A stretch of DNA of 36,235 nucleotides from Holosporaceae bacterium (lineage in GTDB: Bacteria; Pseudomonadota; Alphaproteobacteria; UBA3830). The stretch is taken from positions 1-36,235 of the forward strand of contig JAIROP010000012.1 in assembly GCA_031257475.1 (NCBI GenBank), given 5' to 3'. The position numbers and the translations under genes were made by a program. Positions 1 to 7,774 of this stretch are shown here, in pieces (the stretch's first letter is position 1; each line of letters opens with the position of its first letter). The notes beneath the pieces are model-generated. The model was not told where the DNA came from and did not search any database. It worked only from the letters and a program-made list of their open reading frames with translations.

Positions 1-392
1 AGCAGCGAAGAAATGCGATCCGGAATATTCATCATGCCGTCGCGGATAATTCGACCTTTAGCGAACATGGCATTGCGTACTTTTTCTGCCGACACCAATT
101 CTCCCATTTCGGATTTGACTTTTGCTTCCAGCAGTTTCCCGCGCTCGATTTCGTTTTTCAGTTTTGTTTTTACGAGAAGGTCGTGCATTTCATTCCGCTG
201 CTCATAGGTTCCGCCGCCTTTCCTCTGCAGCGGAAGATTTGGATCGCGTTGTCTCGTAAGGACTGAATTTGCAGTTTGCTCATCAATCATGCCGTTGACG
301 AGTTTGATTTTTCCTTCGGATATGAGCTTACCCACATATTGCTTCGAAAATCCCTGTCGCCGAGCCCACTCTGCCTGTGAAATTAGAGACAT
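1..392 (-). CDS. Phage terminase small subunit, C-terminus cut by the window edge
   Basis: An open frame starts at ATG 392 and runs off the left edge (about 130 codons visible). The start has a strong GAGGAGG site 7 bases upstream, inside the end of the preceding methyltransferase remnant, and overlaps it by 10 bases, a typical phage operon junction. The protein begins MSLISQAEWARRQGFSKQYV, a helix-turn-helix of the kind found at the N-terminus of small terminase subunits, followed by a charged, probably coiled region and the segment GELVSAEKVRNAMFAKGRII, which I recognise from alphaproteobacterial prophage small terminases. In phages this subunit binds the packaging site and recruits the large ATPase/nuclease subunit, which would be expected further left, outside the window. 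Family assignment is from memory of such proteins. The visible part shows no disruption. Confidence 0.72.
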   Translation of the reverse strand, partial: MSLISQAEWARRQGFSKQYVGKLISEGKIKLVNGMIDEQTANSVLTRQRDPNLPLQRKGGGTYEQRNEMHDLLVKTKLKNEIERGKLLEAKVKSEMGELVSAEKVRNAMFAKGRIIRDGMMNIPDRISSL

Positions 393-1056
393 GATGTAAC
401 CTCCTCAAATGTTTTTCCGGTCGATTCCAAAATCGCTTTTTGGTTTGTATATTTCTGCCAACGGCGAATTATTGTATCCACATATTTTGTGTCCAATTCC
501 ATCATGCAACATCTGCGATCCGTTTCTTTGCAGGCAATGAGAGTCGTTCCGCTTCCTCCGAACAAATCCAAAATCAATTCACCATGGAGAGAGCAGTCGA
601 GAATTGCATCAGCCACGAGTTTTACCGGCTTAACCGTCGGATGCATTTTGAGCAAATCACTTTCCTGATCCCGAGAAGAAAAGCTATTCATTCCCGCATA
701 ATCCCAAACATTTGTTCGATAGCGATCATGCTGGCCAAGTTCGAAGTTATTCGTATGTTTCGCCGTTCCGTTTTTAAAAACGAAAATCAATTCGTGTTTG
801 CTGCGATAAAAACTTCCCATACCGCCGTTGTCTTTATTCCAAACGCAGAGCTGTTTGAATTCTGTGTAGGTGGCGCGACTGGCGACCATGATTTCATAGA
901 TGTGTTTCCAATCCATACAGTGATAATGAATCGATCCGTCTTTTGAAACCGCAACAAGATTTTTGGATTTGCCCTATAGAGATATCGATGATTAGATAAA
1001 ACTCTTGAATATTCAACAAAATCGTCAATTTTGAACGATGTTTCTGATAGAGACAT
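383..1056 (-). pseudogene. Truncated, frameshifted phage DNA methyltransferase
   Basis: The C-terminal part (frame open from 973 down to the TAA at 383-385) carries HPTVKPVKLV and DLFGGSGTTLIAC, the SAM-binding end of beta-class N6-adenine/N4-cytosine methyltransferases, in the order seen in phage ParB-methyltransferase proteins. Upstream residues (SKDGSIHYHCMDWKHIYEIM) are also family-like but are preceded in frame by a TAG at 974-976. The likely continuation (FVEYSRVLSN) lies in another frame up to an ATG at 1056, as if about 32 bases had been inserted near 971-1003. The catalytic DPPY-type motif and any ParB domain, expected further upstream, are absent, and I see no more homology beyond about 1060. 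The gene is therefore inferred to be dead. It sits directly before the terminase gene in the same phage operon. Confidence 0.72.
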
Positions 1057-1128
1057 AACTCATTGTAAAATCAGTGGATTTTCCGCATTTTGCTATACTT
1101 ATAGGGCAGTCCCCACGAAAAGCAGAAC

Positions 1129-1157
1129 TAGACAAAATCCTTCTGCTGCGGTATAAT
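1129..1157 (+). promoter_or_regulatory. Sigma-70-type promoter for the NrdD-like/activase operon
   Basis: TAGACA (1129-1134) and TATAAT (1152-1157) are separated by 17 bases, five of six and six of six matches to consensus. The predicted start is near 1164, about 22 bases before the first ATG. The site lies just right of the point where the prophage remnant ends, so the operon keeps its own promoter. Confidence 0.7.
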
Positions 1158-1185
1158 AAAATCTTTCAATTGGTGGAGGGAAGCT

Positions 1186-1371
1186 ATGAAGGAAACGGCA
1201 ACAGTGGAATTACGGGATGAAGAACGCAGCAGGTGTGAGATATGGACCCGTGTGATGGGTTATCATCGGCCGGTGGATGATTTTAATATTGGGAAAAAAG
1301 GTGAACAAGCGGAAAGAGTATGTTTTGATGAAAAGCAAACATGCGGAGGCTGGGTATTCAAGGATGAATAG
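1186..1371 (+). CDS. Small stand-alone NrdD-like protein (NRDD C-terminal domain)
   Basis: This 61-residue protein has an ATG with a GGTGGAGGG ribosome binding site and a good promoter, so it is a real short gene. Residues 17-39 (CEIWTRVMGYHRPVDDFNIG) and the following GKKGEQAERV resemble the extreme C-terminus of anaerobic ribonucleotide reductase NrdD, next to its glycyl-radical loop and zinc site. Similar proteins of 50-60 residues occur alone beside NrdG-type activases in other proteobacteria. The rest of NrdD, including the catalytic barrel, is not encoded here. The next gene's GTG overlaps this stop by one base, so the two are translationally coupled and probably act together. Whether it takes part in nucleotide reduction is unknown. 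Extra cysteines near the end (VCFDE, TCGGW) could bind metal. Confidence 0.68.
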   Translation: MKETATVELRDEERSRCEIWTRVMGYHRPVDDFNIGKKGEQAERVCFDEKQTCGGWVFKDE

Positions 1372-2051
1372 TGGGTAAAACATTATTTGTTGGAGGGGTA
1401 GTTGCCCTCACCACCATAGATTATCCAGGGCATCTTGCAACTGTGGTGTTTTTCCAGGGCTGCAATTGGCGGTGTTGTTATTGTCATAATAAACATCTGC
1501 AAACCATATTGCCGACAGAATCGCTTCCCTGGGAAGACGTATTAAATATGTTGAGGGCCCGCAAGGGGTTCGTGGAAGCTGTCGTGTTCGGTGGAGGAGA
1601 GCCGCTGGTTCAGAGTTGTCTTTTGGAGGCAGTGGATGAAGTCAAGAGAATGGGATTTAAGGTAGGGGTTCATACATCAGGAGCCTATCCCAGTAGGTTT
1701 GCTCAAATACTACCATTTGTAGATTGGGTGGGTTTTGATGTAAAGTACGCATTTAGTAACTACGAGGAAATAACCTGCACAAAAGGAAGTGGGCAAGCGG
1801 CTTTGGATAGCCTGAACGCATTGGTGGCGTCAGGGGTATCATTTGAAGCCAGAATGACGGTCTATGAAAAAATGAAAATGGATATAATCATAGCGGCGCT
1901 GAAGGAAATCGCAGAGCTCGGTGTAAAAGCGGTGGTTCTACAAAAATGTAGAGATAGGGAAGAGAATATAGTTGAACATCCAATCTTTTCTGATAAACTT
2001 CTACTAGAGGAAGTGGCTAAGTACTTTGAGAGCTTCCATGTCAGGGGGTAG
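1371..2051 (+). CDS. nrdG: Radical SAM activase, NrdG-like (NrdG2 type)
   Basis: The 226-residue protein has the radical SAM motif CxxxCxxC at C31, C35 and C38 (GCNWRCCYCHN) and the SAM-binding GGGEP at about 74-78. These define an enzyme that cleaves S-adenosylmethionine with a 4Fe-4S cluster. The N-terminal order (GGVVALTTIDYPG, then FFQGCNWRC) is that of anaerobic ribonucleotide reductase activating proteins, in particular the NrdG2 subgroup. It starts with GTG at 1371, overlapping the stop of the NrdD-like gene (TAGTG), and is followed about 70 bases later by rpsT. The true target could be a reductase elsewhere in the genome, or the small coupled protein. The radical SAM call is secure; the substrate is inferred. 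Confidence 0.82.
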   Translation: MGKTLFVGGVVALTTIDYPGHLATVVFFQGCNWRCCYCHNKHLQTILPTESLPWEDVLNMLRARKGFVEAVVFGGGEPLVQSCLLEAVDEVKRMGFKVGVHTSGAYPSRFAQILPFVDWVGFDVKYAFSNYEEITCTKGSGQAALDSLNALVASGVSFEARMTVYEKMKMDIIIAALKEIAELGVKAVVLQKCRDREENIVEHPIFSDKLLLEEVAKYFESFHVRG

Positions 2052-2121
2052 TTTTCCCTTTGTTTCATGGAGTAAAGATCAAAGACTAGGCACAGAGAGA
2101 GTAAGATAATGTAGGAGTAAA

Positions 2122-2376
2122 ATGGCCAATCATAGATCAGCGTTAAAAAGGATGAGGCAGAGTGAGAGGAGAGCCTCACTGAATAAAAGTCGAATTAGTC
2201 GTATAAAAACCTTCGTGAAGAAGTTTATTGCGAGTCTTGGATCCGGGAATGAGTCGTCCAGCTTTTCTTCGGTTCAATCGGAGATTCATCGGGGGGTAAC
2301 AAAGGGTGTTTTGCATCGAAATACCGCCGATAGAAAAATCTCCCGCCTCAGCAGGTTGTTGAAATCAGCAAAATGA
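2122..2376 (+). CDS. rpsT: 30S ribosomal protein S20
   Basis: An 84-residue basic protein begins MANHRSALKRMRQSERR, the characteristic S20 start, and ends RKISRLSRLLKSAK. S20 binds 16S rRNA in the body of the small subunit and helps early assembly. Length matches the family (about 85-90). The ATG is preceded by TAGGAGTAAA, a good ribosome binding site. It lies 31 bases before dnaA, an order widely conserved in alphaproteobacteria, so the two are probably cotranscribed. No clear promoter was found in the short gap after the activase gene, although AT-rich sequence at 2102-2110 could supply a -10 box. Confidence 0.96.
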   Translation: MANHRSALKRMRQSERRASLNKSRISRIKTFVKKFIASLGSGNESSSFSSVQSEIHRGVTKGVLHRNTADRKISRLSRLLKSAK

Positions 2377-2407
2377 AGGGTCCCGTTCCGGTAGATGGGA
2401 ATTTGGG

Positions 2408-3769
2408 ATGGACAAGTCAGACTTAGCAAGAATATGGGCTGTTGTTTATCGCAGTTTACAGTATGAGTTTGGAAGTCCCATAGTAAACAGCTGGATATCA
2501 CCATTGTCTGTGGACAAATTGCATTCTGGGGTGCTGTATGTAAAAGCTCCCAGCCTGTTTTTGCGGGACTGGGTGGTGAACAACTATCAGGATGCCATAC
2601 TAAGGTTCTGTCAAAAGGAAAGCAAAGAAATTAGAGCCCTGGAAATTTTTGTGGCGTCCGTAAAGCCGACTGTTATCGAAAAAACTGATTCGCGAAAGTC
2701 TATGCCGCCAAAGCAGGAGGAGACGCAGCTAAAATCCGAGGAGATTTTAGGAATTCCTCTGGATCCCAAGTTTACATTCGAAAATTTCGTGGTTGGAAAA
2801 CCCAATGAATTTGCCTATGCAGCTACACTGCGGGTGGCAGAGTCGGACAAAGTGGCATTCAATCCCTTATTTTTGTATGGCGCTGTGGGGTTGGGCAAAA
2901 CACATCTAATGCATGCCATCGCTTGGAATATAAGAGCAAGATCTCCCAAAAGGAACGTGGTATACATGTCCGCAGAGAAGTTCATGTACCATTTTATAAA
3001 ATCGGTGAGATACAAAGACATGATGGCGTTCAAGGAGCAGTTTCGCGCGGTAGAAGTGTTGATGATAGATGATATACAATTCATCTGTGGAAAAGATTCA
3101 ACACAGGAGGAGTTTTTCCATACGTTTAATGCTTTGGTGGATAATAATCGGCAGGTGATCGTTTCTGCAGATAAGTCTCCATCGGATCTGGATGGCATGG
3201 AGGATAGGTTAAAATCCAGACTTGGATGGGGGCTGGTGGCTGATATCCATCCAACCAATTATGAGCTGAGATTGGGGATTCTCCAATCAAAAGCAGCCTC
3301 CTGTTCCATTAAAATTCCCGGAAAAGTTTTGGAATTTGTGGCTCACAAAATAACAGCTAACATAAGAGAATTGGAGGGGGCACTTAATCGCATAGTTGCC
3401 AATGCCATGTTTGTGGGATGCGAAATTACCGTAGAAAGTGCCCGCGAGGTTCTGTCAGATCTGCTGCGCACCAACGACAGAAGGATAACCATTGAGGATA
3501 TCCAAAAAAAAGTTGCATCGCATTATTCAATCAAGCTAAGCGACATGTCCTCCACCAGAAGGGCAAGACAGGTTTCCTTGCCACGGCAGGTTGCCATGTA
3601 CCTAGCTAAAAGGCTTACGTCCATGTCATTGCCTGAGATCGGTAAAAGTTTTGGGGGACGAGATCATACCACTGTGTTGCATGCCGTCAGGAAAATTGAG
3701 GAATCTGTGAAAGAGAATCCTAGTTTGGCGGAAGATCTGCGGCTGCTGGGAGATATCCTGACAGGATAG
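2408..3769 (+). CDS. dnaA: Chromosomal replication initiator DnaA
   Basis: DnaA binds DnaA boxes at oriC, opens the duplex and loads DnaB helicase. The 453-residue protein has every domain. Residues 1-80 form the N-terminal helicase/DiaA interaction domain. A short linker follows (about 85-120). The AAA+ core carries Walker A GAVGLGKTH (158-166) and Walker B VLMIDD (217-222). The C-terminal DNA-binding domain carries the signature GGRDHTTVLHAVRKI (416-430). It starts with ATG after GGGAATTTGGG and follows rpsT closely. I see no cluster of DnaA boxes in the window, which fits alphaproteobacteria, where oriC usually lies elsewhere (near hemE or parAB). Function is certain from the motifs. Confidence 0.98.
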   Translation: MDKSDLARIWAVVYRSLQYEFGSPIVNSWISPLSVDKLHSGVLYVKAPSLFLRDWVVNNYQDAILRFCQKESKEIRALEIFVASVKPTVIEKTDSRKSMPPKQEETQLKSEEILGIPLDPKFTFENFVVGKPNEFAYAATLRVAESDKVAFNPLFLYGAVGLGKTHLMHAIAWNIRARSPKRNVVYMSAEKFMYHFIKSVRYKDMMAFKEQFRAVEVLMIDDIQFICGKDSTQEEFFHTFNALVDNNRQVIVSADKSPSDLDGMEDRLKSRLGWGLVADIHPTNYELRLGILQSKAASCSIKIPGKVLEFVAHKITANIRELEGALNRIVANAMFVGCEITVESAREVLSDLLRTNDRRITIEDIQKKVASHYSIKLSDMSSTRRARQVSLPRQVAMYLAKRLTSMSLPEIGKSFGGRDHTTVLHAVRKIEESVKENPSLAEDLRLLGDILTG

Positions 3770-3847
3770 CAATCCGTCGGCACATATTATACAATACGGT
3801 GGTGTTGCTCTGCTGTGCGGCGGGCCAAAAGAGTGAGGAACAGGGAC

Positions 3848-5347
3848 ATGATGAGTGATATAGCGTCGTTGTGTAAACGCCGGGGATTTATTTTTCAAAC
3901 GTCCGATATCTATGGCGGCATGAATGGATTCTGGGACTATGGACCATTGGGAGTCGCGCTGAAAAATAACATTCGAGATCTTTGGTGGCATAGAATTGTG
4001 GAGTGTCCGCCACTGGACAAAAATGGGAATCCCCTCCGAATTTTGGGATTGGACAGCTCGATTATACAGCATCCGTTGGTCTGGGAGGCCTCAGGACACA
4101 CCAGCAATTTTTCGGATCCCATGGTGGACTGTCGTGTCACCAAGATTCGTTACCGTGCTGATCAGCTAGCTGTGTACCTGCCTATTAAGTCGGATGGAAC
4201 CGATGCAGACGGGAAGGCGTTTGCGTTTTTCGAGGAAGAGGATATCCAAAACATCGCTGATAAATTAAAAAAATGTGGTCGCAGAAAAATCGAGGAATTT
4301 CGCAGAGTTTTGCTAACCGACCTAGATACTTCCCAATATATTCGTGTGGTTGCTCCGGATACCACTGATGTTGGAACTCTGACGTCTCCAAAGGCATTCA
4401 ATCTAATGTTTGAAACCAGGGTTGGAGCTGTCGTGGAAGAAAAGAGCGTGGCCTACCTGCGACCGGAAACTGCACAGGGGATCTTTGTTAATTTCAAAAA
4501 TGTGCTGGACAGTGTGAGACCAAAAATCCCCTTTGGAATCGCTCAAATAGGAAAAGCGTTCCGGAATGAAGTTACTCCTCGCAATTTTATATTCAGATCA
4601 CGTGAGTTTGAACAGATGGAATTAGAGTGGTTTTGTTCCGGTAATGAGGTTGCTGAATGGCAGGAATTTTGGCTGGATAATAGACTGTGCTGGTGGAAAG
4701 ATTTGGGACTGGACAGTGCTAGAATAAACATCCGTAGACATAGCCCGGAGGAGCTGGCACACTATGCCAGAAATGGTCATGGAACCACGGACATTGAATA
4801 CAAGTTCCCGTTTTCTGGAAATGGATTCAGCGAGCTGGAGGGAATAGCACACAGGTGTGACTACGATTTAGCTCAGCACCAGAAGAGCAGCGGCGTAAAG
4901 CAGGAGTATCTAGATCAGGCGAGCAACGAGAGATTTATTCCGCATGTTATTGAGCCGTCATCCGGACTAACCAGGGCTGTGCTAGCCGTGCTATGTAACT
5001 CCTATTGCAAGGATAAGGCGCACCCAAGTGGCTTTTTTCTCAATATCGCGCCCCGCATTGCCCCAACAAAGGTCGCGGTACTTCCTCTGCAATCCAGCGT
5101 AGAGATAGAGAATGTGGCCAGGAGCATATTTAATGAGTTGAGGGGAAAATACATAGTCGCCTATGAGGATAGACAAAGCATTGGGAAAAGGTATGCGAAA
5201 AACGACGAAATCGGTACACCCTACTGCGTAACAGTGGATTTCGATAGTCTAAAGAACATGGATGTCACAGTCAGGGATCGGAACACCATGAAGCAGGATC
5301 GGATTGGTATTTCGCATCTGGGAGAATATTTGCGACAATTGCTGTAG
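3848..5347 (+). CDS. glyS: Glycyl-tRNA synthetase, single-chain dimeric type
   Basis: The enzyme charges tRNA-Gly with glycine. It is the single-polypeptide, alpha2 kind (also called GlyQS) shared with archaea, eukaryotes and some bacteria. Evidence is the N-terminal GFIFQTSDIYGG and GFWDYGPLGVALKNN, class II motif 2 in FGIAQIGKAFRNEVTPRN and REFEQMELEWF, and motif 3 in SSGLTRAVLAVL. A C-terminal anticodon-binding domain follows (from about VAVLPL to the end). The frame extends upstream to GTG 3815, but ATG 3848 is preferred because GAGG lies about 10 bases ahead and homology begins just after it, giving 499 residues. Most alphaproteobacteria instead have separate glyQ and glyS chains, so this gene may have been acquired. 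Confidence 0.93.
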   Translation: MMSDIASLCKRRGFIFQTSDIYGGMNGFWDYGPLGVALKNNIRDLWWHRIVECPPLDKNGNPLRILGLDSSIIQHPLVWEASGHTSNFSDPMVDCRVTKIRYRADQLAVYLPIKSDGTDADGKAFAFFEEEDIQNIADKLKKCGRRKIEEFRRVLLTDLDTSQYIRVVAPDTTDVGTLTSPKAFNLMFETRVGAVVEEKSVAYLRPETAQGIFVNFKNVLDSVRPKIPFGIAQIGKAFRNEVTPRNFIFRSREFEQMELEWFCSGNEVAEWQEFWLDNRLCWWKDLGLDSARINIRRHSPEELAHYARNGHGTTDIEYKFPFSGNGFSELEGIAHRCDYDLAQHQKSSGVKQEYLDQASNERFIPHVIEPSSGLTRAVLAVLCNSYCKDKAHPSGFFLNIAPRIAPTKVAVLPLQSSVEIENVARSIFNELRGKYIVAYEDRQSIGKRYAKNDEIGTPYCVTVDFDSLKNMDVTVRDRNTMKQDRIGISHLGEYLRQLL

Positions 5348-5362
5348 ACTACGGTAGATACT

Positions 5363-6586
5363 GTGATTTACTCCAATGTCATAAATTTTGGATGCCGGTT
5401 GAACGCATGTGAGTCAGATCTAATAGGCGGCTTTGTGCGAGAATTGGGTCTTGCAGATTTTGTGGTGATAAATACCTGTGCTGTGACAGCTGAAGCGGAG
5501 CGAAAACTCTGTCAGACCATACGCAAACTCAGAAGAGAAAATCCCAATGTTGGGATAATATTAACCGGCTGCGCATCAGAGCTTCGTCCAGGGCGTTACC
5601 TTCATATGGACGGGGTTGCTGGGATTATTTCGAACAAAACTAAACTATCAAAGTCAGAGTATCTAAAATATGCTGGAGACAGTGGAGTGGAGATTGTTAA
5701 TTCAACTCCCGGCTGCCAAAAAGTGCGCGGCTTTCTTCAGGTCCAAAATGGATGTGATCAGAAATGTACCTACTGCATCGTCAGATTAACCCGTGGAGAT
5801 AACGTGAGTTTTCCCGAGGATGAGGTGCTGAGTCAAGCCAAATCTCTCCTCAACAAGGGGTATAGAGATATTATTCTGACAGGGGTTAACATCTCCTCCT
5901 ATGGGCGTGATCAAAATTCCAAACATAATCTAGCCCATCTGATACGCTACCTTCTGAAAAATCTACCAAGCCTCACAAGGCTTGGATTGTCTTCGCTGGA
6001 TCCTGCTGACATAGGTAATGATTTGGTGGAACTCATTCAATCAGAAGAAAAATTGCTGCCACATATTCACGAAAGCATACAATCAGGGGATGACATGATT
6101 CTGAAGCGCATGATGCGCCGGCACACACGCCACCAGGTTATCGAACTAAACGAAAGAATTCTAAACATTCGTCCAGATGTGATTTTTGGAGCGGATTTGA
6201 TCGTTGGATTTCCGACCGAATCTGACGAAATGTTCGATCGCACGAAGCTGCTCGTTGTAGGAGCGCAGTTGTCACTGCTCCACATATTTCCATTTTCTCC
6301 AAGGCGAGGGACTCCGGCTTTTTCCATGCCAAAGGTTGATAGTGGGATCATAAAACAGCGAGCCCAGCAACTTGGAGAACTGGCCGTCCATATTCTTGGC
6401 AAAAAACTGTCGGAGCAGATCGGTAGAGATTTGATTATTCTAGCCGAGGATCAATTTAGTGGAAAAACTAATTCTTTTTTGCCGATCAAATCACTGAACA
6501 AACTCGTCGTCGGCAGAGAGTATCTATTCCATTGCGACTTCGTTGATGGCAAGATCATAGTTGGGCATCCAATCTCAGAGAGGTGA
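5363..6586 (+). CDS. mtaB: tRNA t6A37 methylthiotransferase MtaB
   Basis: MtaB adds a methylthio group to N6-threonylcarbamoyladenosine at position 37 of ANN-decoding tRNAs. The 407-residue protein has the N-terminal methylthiotransferase domain with three cluster cysteines (C11, C39, C70), then the radical SAM motif C131-C135-C138 in NGCDQKCTYCIV, followed by TGVNISSYG, and a C-terminal TRAM-like tail. The close of the radical SAM domain (IHESIQSGDD, ADLIVGFPTE) also fits. The start is GTG 5363, 15 bases after glyS, with no convincing ribosome binding site. The gene ends over the beginning of ftsY. The mtaB-ftsY order is common in alphaproteobacteria. MiaB and RimO are the alternatives; the NFGCRLNACES start and the neighbour favour MtaB. 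Confidence 0.9.
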   Translation: MIYSNVINFGCRLNACESDLIGGFVRELGLADFVVINTCAVTAEAERKLCQTIRKLRRENPNVGIILTGCASELRPGRYLHMDGVAGIISNKTKLSKSEYLKYAGDSGVEIVNSTPGCQKVRGFLQVQNGCDQKCTYCIVRLTRGDNVSFPEDEVLSQAKSLLNKGYRDIILTGVNISSYGRDQNSKHNLAHLIRYLLKNLPSLTRLGLSSLDPADIGNDLVELIQSEEKLLPHIHESIQSGDDMILKRMMRRHTRHQVIELNERILNIRPDVIFGADLIVGFPTESDEMFDRTKLLVVGAQLSLLHIFPFSPRRGTPAFSMPKVDSGIIKQRAQQLGELAVHILGKKLSEQIGRDLIILAEDQFSGKTNSFLPIKSLNKLVVGREYLFHCDFVDGKIIVGHPISER

Positions 6587-6591
6587 TAGTA

Positions 6592-7506
6592 GTGGCTTTT
6601 TTCGACAAAATTAAGAACGCTTTTCATAGAACTTCTGAAAAGATCTCAATTTCCCTCGCTGGGAAGAAGGTGGACGATAATTTTGTTCAGGAAATCGAAG
6701 AGGCTCTTATCATGGCAGACCTTGGAGTTGAAACGGCAGCCGAGTTGGCTAAGAAAATCTCCAGCAGGAAGTTTCCCAGGGAAACCACTGAGTTTGAGGT
6801 AAAACAATTTCTGGTCAGCGAAATCTGCTCTCTGTTAAAACCCTACGAGAGCCGTTTCTTTGGGGAGAATCTTCTCCATAATCCTGAAATAATCCTGGTT
6901 ATAGGAGTCAACGGAAACGGAAAGACCACCACAGTGGCAAAAATCGCCCATATTTTTAAAACTTCGGGATATAAACCACTGCTGGTTGCTGCCGACACAT
7001 TTCGAGCTGCTGCCATCGATCAATTAAAGTACTGGAGTGAAAAAATCTCCACGAATATTTATATAGGAAAGGAAGGAGCAGATGTTGCTGGTGTCGTCTA
7101 TGATGCTCTGAAGCAGGCCTCAGCAAATGCCAACGATTTGGTGCTTATCGATACTGCCGGTCGCATGCAAAATCGCTGCGATCTCCTTGATGAACTGGAA
7201 AAAATTAAACGAGTAATCAAAAAACTAGACGAATCCGCTCCCCACAAAGTTGTTCTTGTGCTTGATGGATTAACCGGGCAGTCGGTGCATGGCCAGGTGG
7301 ACGTATTCCTCAGACACATTGGTGTCGATGGACTCATCGTTACAAAACTCGATGGAACTGCCAAAGGTGGCGCTATTGTTCCTCTCGTGCTTAGATACAA
7401 TCTCCCCGTTCTTGCCATTGGTATCGGAGAATCACTGGAAGATCTTCGTCCATTTGACGCGTACCTGTACACATCGGCGCTCCTTGGTATGCCTGTCGGA
7501 GAATAG
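6592..7506 (+). CDS. ftsY: Signal recognition particle receptor FtsY
   Basis: FtsY is the membrane-associated GTPase that docks SRP-ribosome complexes at the Sec translocon. The NG domain has G1 GVNGNGKTT, the DTFRAAAIDQL motif, G3 DTAGR and G4 TKLDGTAKGG. The acidic A domain of enterobacterial FtsY is missing, as in many alphaproteobacteria. The frame is open from GTG 6583, overlapping the mtaB stop, but GTG 6592 is preferred: GAGAGG lies about 9 bases upstream, and the product then begins MAFFDKIKNAF like other short FtsY proteins (304 residues). It is the last gene of the run beginning at rpsT. Confidence 0.95.
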   Translation: MAFFDKIKNAFHRTSEKISISLAGKKVDDNFVQEIEEALIMADLGVETAAELAKKISSRKFPRETTEFEVKQFLVSEICSLLKPYESRFFGENLLHNPEIILVIGVNGNGKTTTVAKIAHIFKTSGYKPLLVAADTFRAAAIDQLKYWSEKISTNIYIGKEGADVAGVVYDALKQASANANDLVLIDTAGRMQNRCDLLDELEKIKRVIKKLDESAPHKVVLVLDGLTGQSVHGQVDVFLRHIGVDGLIVTKLDGTAKGGAIVPLVLRYNLPVLAIGIGESLEDLRPFDAYLYTSALLGMPVGE

Positions 7507-7774
7507 ATCTTGTCAATAGTCAGACCTTTTTGTCCTTCCCCACGTCCCTTGGCCTACCGTGCTGACTTCGTAGATGGCTCGGCAGGGCCAGTGATGGAGA
7601 CACTTCCGTTCTTCCGATACTGGCCGCGCGACAATTTCTTGCGAAATCACTACTGCTTGCTGGATTTACACAACTCAGCAAAAACATGGAGAACATCTCG
7701 ATCTTTTGCGACCAGGGCCCATCACACTGATGTTTCCTGACCTGCACAGCAGCCACGATTTAGTCCCCAAAAAA
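7507..7774. other. Gene-poor gap after ftsY
   Basis: No supported gene or RNA was found in these 268 bases. Open stretches of 55-78 codons occur in three frames (7510-7740 plus, 7566-7730 plus, 7520-7756 minus), but none has both a credible ribosome binding site and a recognisable product. The 7566-7730 frame contains a hydrophobic run (ILAARQFLAKSLLLAGF) and could be debris of a lost gene. No GC-rich stem with a T run was found. Confidence 0.4.

Noticed and set aside
440-946. 168-codon open frame on the plus strand
   Set aside because: It is the exact complement of the methyltransferase remnant; its product shows no family character and has no ribosome binding site.
2510-2518. DnaA-box-like TGTGGACAA inside dnaA, taken as a sign of oriC
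   Set aside because: A single site with a mismatch inside a coding region; no cluster or AT-rich unwinding region nearby.
7566-7730. Plus-strand frame with a hydrophobic run after ftsY
   Set aside because: Looks protein-like in part but has no start codon with a ribosome binding site and no identified family; kept only as possible debris.
7520-7756. 78-codon minus-strand frame after the repeat protein
   Set aside because: GTG start without a convincing ribosome binding site, low-complexity product, no recognisable domain.
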